NCBI RefSeq assembly: GCF_028453695.1
Contig: NC_135778.1
Span: forward strand, 7,884,166-7,948,165
Origin: Augochlora pura
Taxonomy: Eukaryota; Arthropoda; Insecta; Hymenoptera; Halictidae
DNA: 64,000 nucleotides
Direction of reading: 5' to 3'
The translations under genes and the position numbers were made by a program. Positions 41,301 through 50,107 of the stretch are shown piece after piece (position 1 is the stretch's first letter; every line of letters starts with the position of its first letter). The notes below the pieces were generated by a model that saw only the letters and a program-made list of their open reading frames with translations, ran no database searches and was not told where the DNA came from.

Positions 41301-44300
41301 ATAATTTAACTCTTCTGCAATCTATTTCAGTGACAAACAGTTTAGCGAATGTCACTGGAGTAGACTGCAGAAGAGTTAAACTCACAGAAATCGGAATAAA
41401 TTCAACAGTCGAGGTAGAAATTAGTGTAAAAGTTATTAACTAACATATTAACATATACTATTGCGATATATGTATATTAATAACGTATATCAATTATAAC
41501 TAATGTATCAATATTATAATAAATATAACGTATTAATATTATATTAATATTATATCACAATTAATAACTAAAAGTAGACATTCTCTATACTGCTCGCAAA
41601 ACATGATATAAAATGAGCCATTCAACCAGAAAATTAATTTACATAATCGGCTCTAAATAAAATAAAAATTTTGAACGAAGCAACTCATCTGACAATTTCC
41701 TTTAACCATCCGATATTCTCTAATCAATATCCATTTTACTAAGCGATGCGTTTTCGCTCGCATGTCTCCCTTCGCCGTTCCTTCCACCGTCGGTGGTTTT
41801 CTCAAGGTCGCGCCACCATCTGGCGGCACTTTCGATTTGCATTTCCGTGAAAGACTCGCGACACCGATGTCCAATCGCCATGCGCGAATTCCAGGCCGGC
41901 GTTCGTCGCTACAAAAATCTGACGAACAAGTATTCGCGATCCTATATAGCCGGGTCAATCAAGGCCACCCTCGGACGTCGCCGTCATCGCCGCCGTCGGA
42001 GATGGTAACGGCCTCGGCCGGCGAAATAAAAATCTATTGGAACCTCTCGGACGAAACACGTATCGAAGCTCGATTATATTTTACAACCTGATTTATGTTA
42101 ATACGGCGTTTTGGGGGGTGAGAGATGACCGTTAGCCCCTTGCTAAGTGACGCTGGTCCCTGGCTCGTTCGATCTTTGTGCAAGAGAAAATGGTGAGTGA
42201 CGCCGATACTGGCTGAGTTTATCAGTAGTTTAGGTATGTTCTGAGTCAGGGTCAAAAACTGGTCATCCAACGGATCGTCGATCCTGGCCGATCGTTATCG
42301 GCGATTCAGGTGCCGATTCGCCGCGAGGTCGTCTATTCGACGGCGAGGCCGTTGGCGGTGGATCGTTTTCGAGAGCAACGGCCAGATATGCGGGACTTGT
42401 GCGTTCCCTATGGCAAAGAAACGCCGTGGCCGGGAAGGGACGCGCGAAGAGCAAGAAGCGGATAACGAGGTGAAGGAGAGAAGAAGGAAGGAGGAACGGT
42501 CATCAGCGGAAAGATTAAGAGGAGGAGCAAGGACCTCCGGCAAAACCGGTCATCGCGGTTCGTTCATCCGCGTAAACGCGTCCTCCGCCACGGGGAACAG
42601 ATCTCTCTCGCGCGGGCGCGCGGAATCATTGCTCGCGCGCTTAACCCTTGGACTCTTGTACCTAAACCCTACCTATTATATCTCTCGTACCAAAACCTTG
42701 ACTCTTATACTTCTTATATCTAAACCTTAACTCAACTCTTATATCTCTTATACCTAAATCCTTAGACTGTTATACCTCTTATACCTAACCCTAACTCTTA
42801 TACCTGAACCATCTTCTTTACGATTACTACGATCAGAATTGTTTTCGATCGCACTAATTTCTTCAAAGAAAAAGGAATTATATATTTATCGTCTGCTTAC
42901 ATTTATTCGAATGTTTAAATATTGATGACGAGAGGAAAAAATTTCTATAATAGATCCAGTAAGTGATCTAGCGAGAGATCTAGTGACAAATTTTGTGACT
43001 GATCCAGCGACTCATCTAGCGATTGATCTAGCGTCTGATCTAATAGTGATCTATTAACTGATCTAGCGACTGATCTAGCGACTGATCTAGCGAGTGATCC
43101 AGCAACTGATTTAGCGAGCTATCCAGCAACTGATCTAGCGTCTGATTTAGCGCCTGATCTAGCGAACGATCCAGCAAGTGATCTAGCGAGAGATCTAGTG
43201 ACTAAACTTGTGACTGATCTAGCGTCTGATTTAGCATTTGATCTAGCGTCTAATCTAGCGGACGATCCAGCAAGTGATCTAGCGATCCACCGGCCGCGAT
43301 CGTTCCCGTCTCTGCGATATGACGTGCCGGCTAATTTACCGCGATCGCGAGCCGCTCGATTACACGCCGCTTCGTTACCGATGATATCTGCTCACCGTTA
43401 ACCGCGTCTATGTTTTCATGAGAGTCTTTCCCTCTCTCGGCCCGTGTGCAGTCGACCGTCTATCGACGTTGTTAAAATAAACGACGAACCGGAGGAGGTA
43501 CACGCCGGTTCCACAGCCACGCGCGGTTAATGCCCCCTCCGCGTCTTTCGCGCGCCGGCAATGTCCATTTAAAACGATTTACGGACAACGTCTTCGATAA
43601 TCAGGGTTACGCAAGCAGGAAAGTGCGAGGTCGGTGCACGGAAGAAGGCACGGAAATGTCTAAGATCCTTCGGGATACTTTTCTAGCCGTCATACGTCGA
43701 CCAGCTTCTTTTTACTGATTTTAGCGCTGTGATTTCGTTCACGGTTGATTAGCGCTTTTCAACCCCTTCCCAGAAGTGTCATTTACTTTAGAATCACTGT
43801 GATGCGAGGAATAAGAAATTTGGTCTTCATTATTTTTTATTATTAAATAACGTTGATTATATAGATTTGCTTTTAATTAAAAGAATAGTATACGTAGGGT
43901 AGTTTTTTAATTATGTAAGTAACCTATCTAGAGTAGTCTTTTTAATTATGTCATTAGTCTACGTAGAGTAGTTTTTATTTAATTCACCCTTTGCAGTTGA
44001 ATGGCCACTCTGAGGCACAATTGAGATTATTGTGTTATGTTTAAAAATAATTTTTACGTATGATGTTTACGTAAATATATAAAACTGTATATCTTTTTTC
44101 AAAAGCTGTTGATTTAATCAAAATATGCCCCGTTTGCTTTCCTACACCCTTTTCAACAAGATATCAATACAGAAATGGCTGTCTTAAACAAATTCTGATC
44201 TTTAGAATTAATAAACTCTGATATGGAATAATTCAGACCGTCCTCATTTATATACTATTTAGCCCGTAGAAACTCGGGCAGACTTTGAGCAGTTAGGCAC

Positions 44301-46668
44301 ATTTTGATTAAATTAATAGCTTTTGAAAAAAGATATGCAGTTTTATATATTCGCTTAAAAATCCGACATTTCATATGCACCAATCTAATATATAATATTT
44401 CTATACTATGAGCCAGGAAAATTATTGCAGAGTTACAATTAGAATGGCTTCGAGTGCAAGGGGTTAAATAACTAATCTGACTAGGATAATTTCTTTGATT
44501 AAATAATCAACTTATCTAGGGTAGTTTCTACAATTAAATAACTAACCTATATAGGGTAGTTTCTTCAATGAAATAACTAACCTATATAGGGTAGTTTCTT
44601 CAATTAAATAATTATATTACCGCAGTTACTAAAAAATACCACAACCGACATCATTTCTCCAACTAACAAAAATAACAGCCGTCCACCATCTGTAGCTCCC
44701 CATGGAGCAGCCAGCACAATGACGCCGCCTCCGCGAAGATAGAAACGGCGTTCGGAATGTTGTAAAGTAGCCAAGAATTTCGCGCAGGGTATAGTCAGTT
44801 CTGAATACAAAATGCAAATCCGGTAACTCTTTCACTGAGAATGTGTCCCGCACGGTTTACCGGCTCTGTTAGCACCGCGTGCCTCCATATTGCAGCCAAA
44901 TACGGCGTTCCAGAGTTCCAGGATCGCGCGGGAAACGTTGGAACGCGGAGTCGTCTCGGGGCGCTTCGAATTTGTTACGCGATCCGACGGATCGTGGTGC
45001 TATGCTGTACCCCAAACATTTTCCGTGAGTCACCGATTAGGCTGAGAGACCCTTCGCGGTCGGTGTCCCCGTAGCAGGGACATTCTTAAATCGTCGTAGA
45101 AATCCACGTCCCCGCAGCGGGGACATTTTGAAATCGTCAGAAAAATCGATGTCCCCTTTAGCGGAAACTTTCGAGAATCGCAACGACTACGAAACGCTAT
45201 CATCTCCTATGCCTCGTGACCATTTTCAACAAATTTTCCGCGTTTAGATTAGTTAGCACCGACTGTATCGACCCGTGGCGACCATCTATCGACTTTAAAT
45301 TCTACGAAAAAATAATCGCTAGACGCTGGATTTGCTTCGAACTGCTGGCACTATTGAGTAAGAAATCTGCCGATCGCAAAGGGTTAAAAACTCGAATCGT
45401 CCGGCGGGAAAGACTATACGGAGTTTCGAGAGATCGTTTTCCTTCTTCTCTTCATGGCATAACAGTGGGACGAGTCGACGCGAATGTTCGAATAACATCG
45501 AAGCCACCTTAGGTCCGGTCTCTCGTAAGGTCCGGTGGGTGGCGTGGGCGTTCGCCAGGTGGACGATCGCGGCGCCGTGGATCGACCTTACCGAGATCGA
45601 TCGATGAACCGCCGCGCTCGCAATCGCCTCCTCCACGCCCACGCGCGGAATTCTTTGCGTTAGTCCTTGCGGTTAATTGGTCGCCCTCGTCAGCGAACCG
45701 AACTCGCGTCTCTTCGTGCCGCGCGATCTTCTTGTAGGTGTACAAGTGTTGTCAAACAGACCTTGATTAATACCCTGAGAGATAAACTCGTTTGAGTCTT
45801 CTCGTTGCATTGCTGTGCGAGGGCGTTGTTCACGAATGAACATTGCTCAAATTAGTTATCATGTAAAATTAATTAATTGCTTGTGATGTAAAAGTAAATT
45901 AATTGTTTGTGATATAAAATTAATTAATCGCTTATGATATAAAATTAATTAATTGTGTAAGGTATAAATAATATATGGTGTCACATATAAATGGACAAAA
46001 GAACTTTTTTCGGACAAAATTGTGACGAACTGTTTTAGCAAGGGGGCATAATAAGGCTTCCTAAAAAATAGAAAAAGGGTGCACCCTAATATCTCGCGAC
46101 GAGCATAACCTTATCTCTCCCAACGCCACGATAAAAGATCGCGTTTACGCGTCGCGAATCCGGTCATCGAAATCATCACAGCTACACAGGTTTTCACGGC
46201 TTACTTTTCCCGCGGCCGATTGTACAGCTTTTCACGTGATTCCCATCGCCGGTTAAAACCAAGCCCCGCCGGCAAGGCGAGGAAAGAAAAAAAGGACAAC
46301 GGGGAAAATGGTCTCATAGAGGCGAGAGAGGCGGGTCGTCGCGTGACTGACAAATAAGAGCACTTGTTTCGAGATGGATACTCACTTGGCGTACGCTTTC
46401 TCCAGAAGAGCCGGCCAGAATTGATCGCTGTGACGACTCTGCACGAAAGCCAGTCGTCCGTGAATCGCCGGCAGCCTGTCGTCGACGAGAACTTCGACCC
46501 ACGCGCCGCACCACCATAATCGGAATCGGAACACGCCGGCGTATTCGGCGGTCGGTGATCCTGATGGTTCTCCGGTGCTGCCGAACCCTTGGTCAGCTGG
46601 TACTACGCGGTAGAAGAGCCCTTTGCTCAGATGGAGAACGCCCAGGCAGGACACCAACCATTTGTCGC
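22410..46668 (-). CDS. CalpC: Calpain-C-type catalytically dead calpain, 13 exons, N-terminus missing
   Basis: Exons in order: 46386-46668, 27447-27630, 25661-25735, 24971-25140, 24308-24480, 24105-24199, 23726-23958, 23395-23564, 23275-23333, 23005-23152, 22818-22934, 22670-22728, 22410-22436. They join without a break to 597 residues. Order of domains: papain-like core (GDKWLVSCLGVLHLSKGL, then RVVPADQGF, WVEVLVDDRLP, LLEKAYAK; then SYEALKYGT and LTGGITES); the Asn segment LVKLRNPLG; C2-like domain III (TWQMKLYQGSWRRGVTAGGC to TSFTLRVYS); and a penta-EF-hand module (LADEHRTVNAFELQELLEAC, DSSGSGRLKFNDFKDLM, RKDGTLRFGDFI) ending EWLRSSLMC. In active calpains the triad is Cys in GDCWLL, His in GHAYS and Asn in RNPWG. 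Here Cys is Lys (GDKW), the His segment reads GINYRLYAV, and Asn is kept. Proteolysis is therefore not expected. About 100 N-terminal residues are absent and must lie upstream of 46668, possibly across the gap. Confidence 0.93.
24103..24105 (-). other. CalpC: GC-AG splice donor in calpain domain III
   Basis: The exon 24105-24199 ends EPK with AAG|GCAAGA, and the next exon begins VIGFTAYTLP after TTACAG in phase 0. No GT donor nearby keeps the frame, and reading through gives a stop within a few codons. The intron is therefore of the rarer GC-AG class, with an otherwise strong AG|GCAAG context. Confidence 0.75.
25661..25735 (-). CDS. CalpC: 25-codon calpain exon where the catalytic His should be
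   Basis: A 75-nt, phase-0 exon bounded by CTCTAG and GTGAGT. It reads KLANGIQMGINYRLYAVVR and joins directly to VETFSGEAVPLVKLRNPLG. Active calpains have NGLVKGHAYSVTG here, so the catalytic histidine position is Ile and the following residue Asn. It is too short to stand out as an open frame and was placed by phase and by its fit between the two neighbouring exons. Confidence 0.85.
26240..26490. repeat. AT-rich minisatellite, ~31-bp unit
   Basis: Tandem copies of a unit like AATACTGTATTTATAAAATA followed by TATTAATAG lie in the calpain intron between exons 25735 and 27447. Variant copies carry TTCGTGAAATG or TTCGTAAAATG. Confidence 0.8.
28320..28526. repeat. CT-rich tract ending in an 18-base C run
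   Basis: A pyrimidine-rich stretch of (TCTC)-like sequence ends in 18 consecutive Cs at 28509-28526. Homopolymer length is prone to assembly error. Confidence 0.8.
30210..30362. repeat. AT-rich TATTTATATTA repeat
   Basis: Degenerate tandem (TATTTATATTA)n in the calpain intron. It has no coding potential. Confidence 0.75.
30858..31313. mobile_element. TTAA-flanked MITE-like element with internal ~57-bp repeats
   Basis: It begins TTAACCCTC and ends CTCGAGTGCAAATGGTTAA, matching the end motif GAGTGCAAAGGGTTAA of the family seen elsewhere in the window. Inside are about four copies of a unit containing CCCTCGAATTTGTTAATAA and GGGCTC. The first and last parts are inverted relative to each other (CGAGGGCGCCGGAGCGGAG near 31061, and CTCCGGCGACCTCGAG near 31284). 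There is no ORF. It is inferred to be non-autonomous, of piggyBac-type TTAA specificity. Confidence 0.55.
31595..31618. repeat. (GA)n microsatellite
   Basis: A run of GA dinucleotides. It produces Arg/Glu alternating frames on the plus strand and Leu/Ser frames on the minus strand, which are not genes. Confidence 0.85.
32343..32379. repeat. (TTA)n microsatellite
   Basis: About twelve TTA units. The poly-isoleucine frame on the minus strand is an artefact of this run. Confidence 0.9.
32875..33045. repeat. A-rich degenerate repeat (AATAAATACAGAATAAAATG-like)
   Basis: Tandem variants of GAATAAATACAGAATAAAAT occur in the calpain intron. Confidence 0.65.
35372..35391. repeat. short (CCG)n tract
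   Basis: Five to six CCG/GCC units lie within a CpG-rich patch. Confidence 0.7.
35883..35990. repeat. three direct copies of a 30-bp unit
   Basis: The unit TTTAAAAAGAAGAATCAAAG followed by TACACATTAA occurs three times nearly identically (one G/A difference). The high identity suggests recent duplication. Confidence 0.8.
36649..37039. mobile_element. foldback MITE with ~150-bp terminal inverted repeats
   Basis: The left end TATGCAGAGTGTCCTAAAAA and the right end, reversed, TATACAGAGTGACACAAAAA match. The similarity continues inward: TTTCGAGCAACTTTTCTCTT near 36724 against TTTCGAGCAACTTTTTCCTT on the opposite strand near 36980; then CAATTTTCTCCGAG against CGATTTTCTACGAG; then GACCAATGACAGACGA against GGCCAATGAGAGACGA. 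A TA dinucleotide flanks both ends, suggesting Tc1/mariner-type insertion. It has no ORF and is therefore non-autonomous. Confidence 0.75.
37370..37665. repeat. 20-bp minisatellite TGTAATTGTTAAACGATCGC
   Basis: About fourteen tandem copies of a 20-bp unit (consensus TAATTGTTAAACGATCGCTG) with scattered substitutions. Being two ten-base helical turns long, the unit keeps its phase on the helix, which may matter for nucleosome placement. Confidence 0.85.
38226..38326. mobile_element. terminal part of a TTAA-type MITE
   Basis: It ends GAGTGCAAAGGGTTAA. Read on the minus strand, CCCTTTGCACTCGAGTGGCG followed by ACTCTGAGGCAC is homologous to the left end of the element at 43979. Similarity extends into the AT-rich interior (AAAATAATTTTTA). 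The other end of this copy was not located with certainty (a candidate TTAACCC lies at about 37654). Confidence 0.55.
39710..39945. repeat. degenerate ~33-bp minisatellite
   Basis: Repeated blocks of AATTAAAAATTCGTCAATCG followed by GAGGAA-like sequence, quite diverged. Confidence 0.6.
40835..41110. repeat. TATTTTATTG-type minisatellite (~10-15 bp)
   Basis: Tandem variants of TGTATTTTATTG. Overlapping hydrophobic frames (Phe/Leu/Tyr/Cys-rich, 40773-41139) are composition artefacts. Confidence 0.8.
41305..41380. ncRNA. 76-nt near-perfect hairpin, pre-miRNA-like
   Basis: The left arm (41305-41335) pairs with the right arm (41350-41380) over 31 positions. Both arms read TTTAACTCTTCTGCA..TCTA.T..CAGTGACA in the same sense after reversing one, with only three non-Watson-Crick positions (two of them G-U possible on the transcript). 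The 14-nt loop is AACAGTTTAGCGAA. Pairing stops abruptly on both sides. Size and geometry suit a microRNA precursor from either strand. A tiny palindromic MITE is the main alternative. Confidence 0.4.
42650..42815. repeat. degenerate CTTATACCTAAACC repeat
   Basis: Variants of CTCTTATACCTAAACCTTGA are tandemly repeated. It contains CCTAA words reminiscent of the insect telomere repeat, but they are embedded in a longer unit. A TTAACCC word at the left edge may be a MITE end. Confidence 0.65.
42955..43288. repeat. 12-bp minisatellite GATCTAGCGACT
   Basis: About 28 tandem copies of a 12-bp unit (GATCTAGCGACT, with GAGT, TCTG and AACG variants). Because 12 is divisible by three it can look like a tetrapeptide-repeat protein (TDLA/SDLA), but stops interrupt the array and there is no splice support. 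Confidence 0.88.
43890..44620. repeat. ~37-bp minisatellite split by a MITE
   Basis: Copies of a unit like AACCTATATAGGGTAGTTTC followed by TTCAATTAAATAACT occur at 43890-43982 and again at 44465-44620. The 43979-44467 element separates them. Confidence 0.75.
43979..44467. mobile_element. TTAA-flanked MITE inserted in a minisatellite
   Basis: It starts TTAATTCACCCTTTGCAGTT and ends CTTCGAGTGCAAGGGGTTAA. The ends are imperfect inverted copies (CCCTTTGCAgTtGAAtGGCC against CCCCTTGCACTCGAAGCCAT). TTAA flanks both sides. It has no transposase ORF. The ends resemble piggyBac-type termini (CCC next to TTAA), which is inference. Confidence 0.6.
45064..45185. repeat. three ~43-bp repeats with a GTCCCCGCAGCGGGGAC palindrome
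   Basis: Three tandem units, each beginning with a small GC-rich stem-loop (GTCCCCGCAGCGGGGAC in the middle copy; the last is degraded). They are followed by an AAATCGTC-containing spacer. Confidence 0.65.
45845..45965. repeat. AATTAATTGCTTGTGATGTAAA repeats
   Basis: Four to five degenerate copies of a ~27-bp AT-rich unit. Confidence 0.65.
46386..46668 (-). CDS. CalpC: calpain exon carrying the Cys-to-Lys position
   Basis: The exon opens after TTACAG in phase 1 and ends AA|GTGAGT. Its first codons read GDKW: the lysine codon AAA (46661-46663) occupies the place of the nucleophilic cysteine in GDCWLL. Flanking residues (LVSCLGVLHL, LFYRVVPADQ, FWPALLEKAYAK) are well conserved calpain core, so the substitution is not an alignment artefact. 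The next cysteine (in LVSC) lies four residues on, not at the catalytic position. Confidence 0.93.
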
Positions 46669-46698
46669 CTGTAATTCGGAATAGAACGTGGATTTTAA

Positions 46699-46822
46699 TA
46701 ATACAATTTAGTATAGCAGAGTATAGCATAGCACAGTATAGTAAAGCACAGGATGGTATAATATTGCACAGCACAGTATAGCATAGCATAGCCCAGTATA
46801 GTATAGTATAGCACAGTATAAT
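46699..46822. repeat. AGTATAGCACAGTATAGCAT repeats
   Basis: A degenerate 5/10-bp tandem repeat (AGCAT/AGTAT/AGCAC) just upstream of the calpain exon at 46668. The Tyr/Leu/Cys-rich extension of the exon's frame upstream of its acceptor is encoded by this array and is not protein. Confidence 0.75.
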
Positions 46823-47574
46823 AATCTTCTTTATTCTTTAATAGTTTATTTTACAATCGCTTTATTAATTAATAAAATTAGTATTATTTCTTCACGCCTC
46901 CGACACATAATTTTCTCACAAAGTTTCAAGCGGATTTACTCGAACGTAATAATGCACGTTTATCGCAACTACCGTTCCATTAACAGATCCCTCGCAGGTT
47001 ATGTTTTCACAGGTAAAAGTTAGCTATTACAAATTTCTGCACGCTATTTCTGTTCCACATCTGAACGTTCGAATGTAACACCGCTCCGCGCGGACCGTGC
47101 TCCGATCCTAATCAGATTAGTATCTCCGGCGACCGAGCGCGTTGCAAACAAAAACTTTTACTGAATTCGAACGAAGCCGGTGCGGCGCGCGCACACGTGT
47201 CTAAGCGCGAAAAACCCGGGCAAAACGAGGTTATGTTAAGGTTACCAAGGAGTCGCATGATTCATGGAACAAAAAGGTCGCCGCAAAACCGGAGTAGTGT
47301 TCTCTCGTGTACGTAAACGACCCTTCATGGCTTATGCATGGAATCGATAAGTATCAACGAACTTCATTGTGCGCGCCTGGTTTAATTGAATTACACGCTC
47401 GCACCGTTAATTACCGGAATACGAGGGAACGCTCGCGACCAATTATATGTAATACTATGCTTCCACGCGAAAATGATGTGTAATGGACGAATTGCCGATG
47501 TTTAGGCACGCTGTAATTTTCGGAAACGTTTCAGATTTACGATGGTAGGGCCTTGAATTAGAAGCGACTTTAAC
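46823..47574. other. non-coding stretch before the gap
   Basis: No exon recognised. In particular no calpain N-terminal exon (WKRP/DVVQGELG-type) was found on the minus strand. Confidence 0.45.
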
Positions 47575-47674
47575 NNNNNNNNNNNNNNNNNNNNNNNNNN
47601 NNNNNNNNNNNNNNNNNNNNNNNNNNNNNNNNNNNNNNNNNNNNNNNNNNNNNNNNNNNNNNNNNNNNNNNNNN
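47575..47674. other. assembly gap, 100 Ns
   Basis: Exactly 100 Ns, the conventional placeholder for a gap of unknown length. Sequence on the two sides may be further apart than it looks, or misjoined. Missing calpain N-terminal exons could lie in it. Confidence 0.98.
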
Positions 47675-50100
47675 TTTATCTAAGGATCTACGACGGTCAG
47701 TTTCACGGGTTCTCGAGGCGGCCAGAAATCGGACTTTAGCTCGCGTATTTGCGGGACGAGTGCCGCCGCGTAAAGTGTCCGATTTTACGAGCCGAGTAAA
47801 TCCGAGCCCTAGGATGATTCAGCCGATGATCCGCGGCGGTCTCGTATCCAGCAATGCCACTAAATATCGGGTGACATCAGATGCAAGGCACATCTGGAGC
47901 GGGGGCCGGAGTGGACAGGCCGACCTCCTTCGAGAAGAGAAACAAGAAGGGGGATGTCCGTCGCGCGTGAACGGTGAGACACGTACCCACGTGTGCAAGG
48001 CTAGTTTCTTGAATCACCAGCTGCCGATTCGCCGACGACTCCAGGAACCCTGGAGACGTACTAAAATTAGCGGCCGAGGCGGCACCCCCGCCTAGTCCTT
48101 ACATGGCCACGTCACGGGCACACGCGCGGCTACTTTCAGACGGAGGGGAAACGAAAGGAGAGAGAAAAAAACAGAAACGGGAAAACAATAATAATCACCG
48201 GCACGAGTCGATCGTGCGCGAAATGTCACAGCTGGACCGAACCGGTGACCAATCGCCCCGGACGTAAGCGTTCGCCGGTAAACCGTGTCAGCCGTCCGAC
48301 CGGTGGACGACCGACAACCGTGAAACTGTAACGCGCCTTTAGTTATTTAGCCTATTTTTTAATTACTTTATATTATATATTGTACAGTAATATATATAAT
48401 TTGTGTTACTGTAATATATACAATATATAAACTAATGAACAATATGTATTAAAGGAATGTGTACGATATAAACTTATAGTGTACGGAATATATTACTGTA
48501 GCATGTACTATATGTATATGTTACTATAATATACACAATAATGTAACAATATACATCTATAACATGACACATGTATATTGCTACCATTACAGCTTCTGTT
48601 TCATGCAGTTTTGTATATTTTCAATCGCCCTGGAGATGTTCATGTGCTCTTCCCGTGAGTCACTTTGTAAACGAATGGACTACGCGTTTGGGAAAACGCG
48701 TGAAAAATTAGCGAGCTTCTCCGTCAATTTCAATTGCATTTCTCGCTTGTCGTACGCATGTATCTAATTTATTCATAACACTAGAATTTCAATATTACAT
48801 CGATAAGTCGTTCCGTTCTATGGTTTCGAACACCCGTGGCCGACGCGTAGAATGTTAGCACGCCCCTTTGACTTCATTTTGAGGAAGTAGCGACGCGCGA
48901 TAGTACACGAGGGTTGAAATGTTTTGAAACGAGGGTCTCTTGTAAGTTGTCCCATTTTATCATAGTAAAAGACAGGAAGTTCCGGTGGACGGATTACAGT
49001 TGAAGCCACATGGCCGCTCCTGCATGAATGAACGGCGTAATGAACGAACTCGCGCCGTCCTACGATAAGACAACGGCCGATGTCCTTGTTCGGATCGTTA
49101 CAAGTAGTCGCGTCGTTCTATGGTGGGTGGTCTGATTTTTGATCTTCCCTCTTACTCATTCTGAAATTTTAAAAATATTTCTATGACAAACTATTCAGTT
49201 AATCTTCTACATTCAAGCGTATATTATTATAATCTTGTCATTATTGTAAAGCAATATTGAGTTCGAAGCTCGGTAGTGCCAGTATCCTTGCAACGCCTCT
49301 ATTGCACTGGAATTTAACCTAATCATTTCCACGATAAATACATAAAATCATCAGTAAAATAACGAAGAACGAGTCTGTAACTCTTCCCGACGCGTGTCTC
49401 ATAGAATCCGTGATATCTGTCCTTGGTCGCTAGACTAGTTTGAACGCGGCTAGCCAGAAGCCGGTATGTCGGTTATTCGCGATCGATCTTCGGGGTTGCG
49501 GAAGAATCCGAGGAATCCGTTTCTATCGGCGTGCGTGGATTTCAGGTTCATTGTCCTCGATATCTGGTAGACCACAGAGCCTCGAAACGAGAGATCCTTT
49601 TGGTCTCGTCGCGCAGCGCTGGAGCTCCGTTCCAAGTACATCTGCGCCGAGCGGATGCAGCCTGCATTTTATGGCCGCCCAATGCAACCGATTCTCATTC
49701 GTGCACCCGTACTCACACCCTCCACCACTTTCAGCACGCGGTACAACGACTTCTATAATTAGATTTCCTTCCCTTTAGCTTAGACACCTTCGAGCATGAT
49801 CTTCGGCTGGCCCGCGAATCCAAGAAACCCACCACCTGGTCGCGATTCGTTGCCGATGGTTCCGCCAATTAACGTGTCAGCTTCCACTCGCTTCAACCCG
49901 CCACCGGGATTCATTAGGCTCGTGCGGAACTAGCGAATGAACCATTTTGCTATTTATATTGTTATTAATATTGTTATAATTAATATTAATATTATTGAGA
50001 CGATGACCAGTCATGAGTTAACTCTGGTTCTTACAACCAGACATTGTAAAATTACAGGTCGACAATGTATTAATAATAATATTACATATATATATATATA
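47675..50100. other. no gene seen after the gap
   Basis: Moderately GC-rich sequence with several open frames lacking splice support. One short minus-strand frame (about 49796-49914, MNPGGGLKRVEADTLIGGTI...) has coding-like codons and an upstream AG, but it is unrecognised and too short to call. Confidence 0.4.
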
Positions 50101-50107
50101 TTGAAGA

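Larger units (their letters stand above)
27631..46385 (-). other. CalpC: 18.8-kb calpain intron
   Basis: This intron lies between EKAYAK and the next calpain codons (LHGSYEALKYGT); phase 2 is conserved across it. No additional calpain exon or other gene is recognised inside. It contains CpG-rich patches (about 27.6-28.1, 28.6-29.1, 33.2-33.9, 35.0-35.6, 38.4-38.9, 42.3-42.6 and 43.3-43.6 kb), many tandem repeats and several MITE-like elements listed separately. Confidence 0.75.

Noticed and set aside
42650..42815. Interstitial telomere repeat (CCTAA words)
   Set aside because: The CCTAA words sit inside a longer degenerate unit, not (TTAGG)n.
43198..43401. Frame with TDLA/SDLA tetrapeptide repeats
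   Set aside because: It is the 12-bp minisatellite read in one phase; stops occur elsewhere in the array and no start or splice logic is present.
47760..48095. 111-codon plus-strand frame after the gap
   Set aside because: It is composition-driven with no motif; the minus strand was also read for the missing calpain exon and gave stops.
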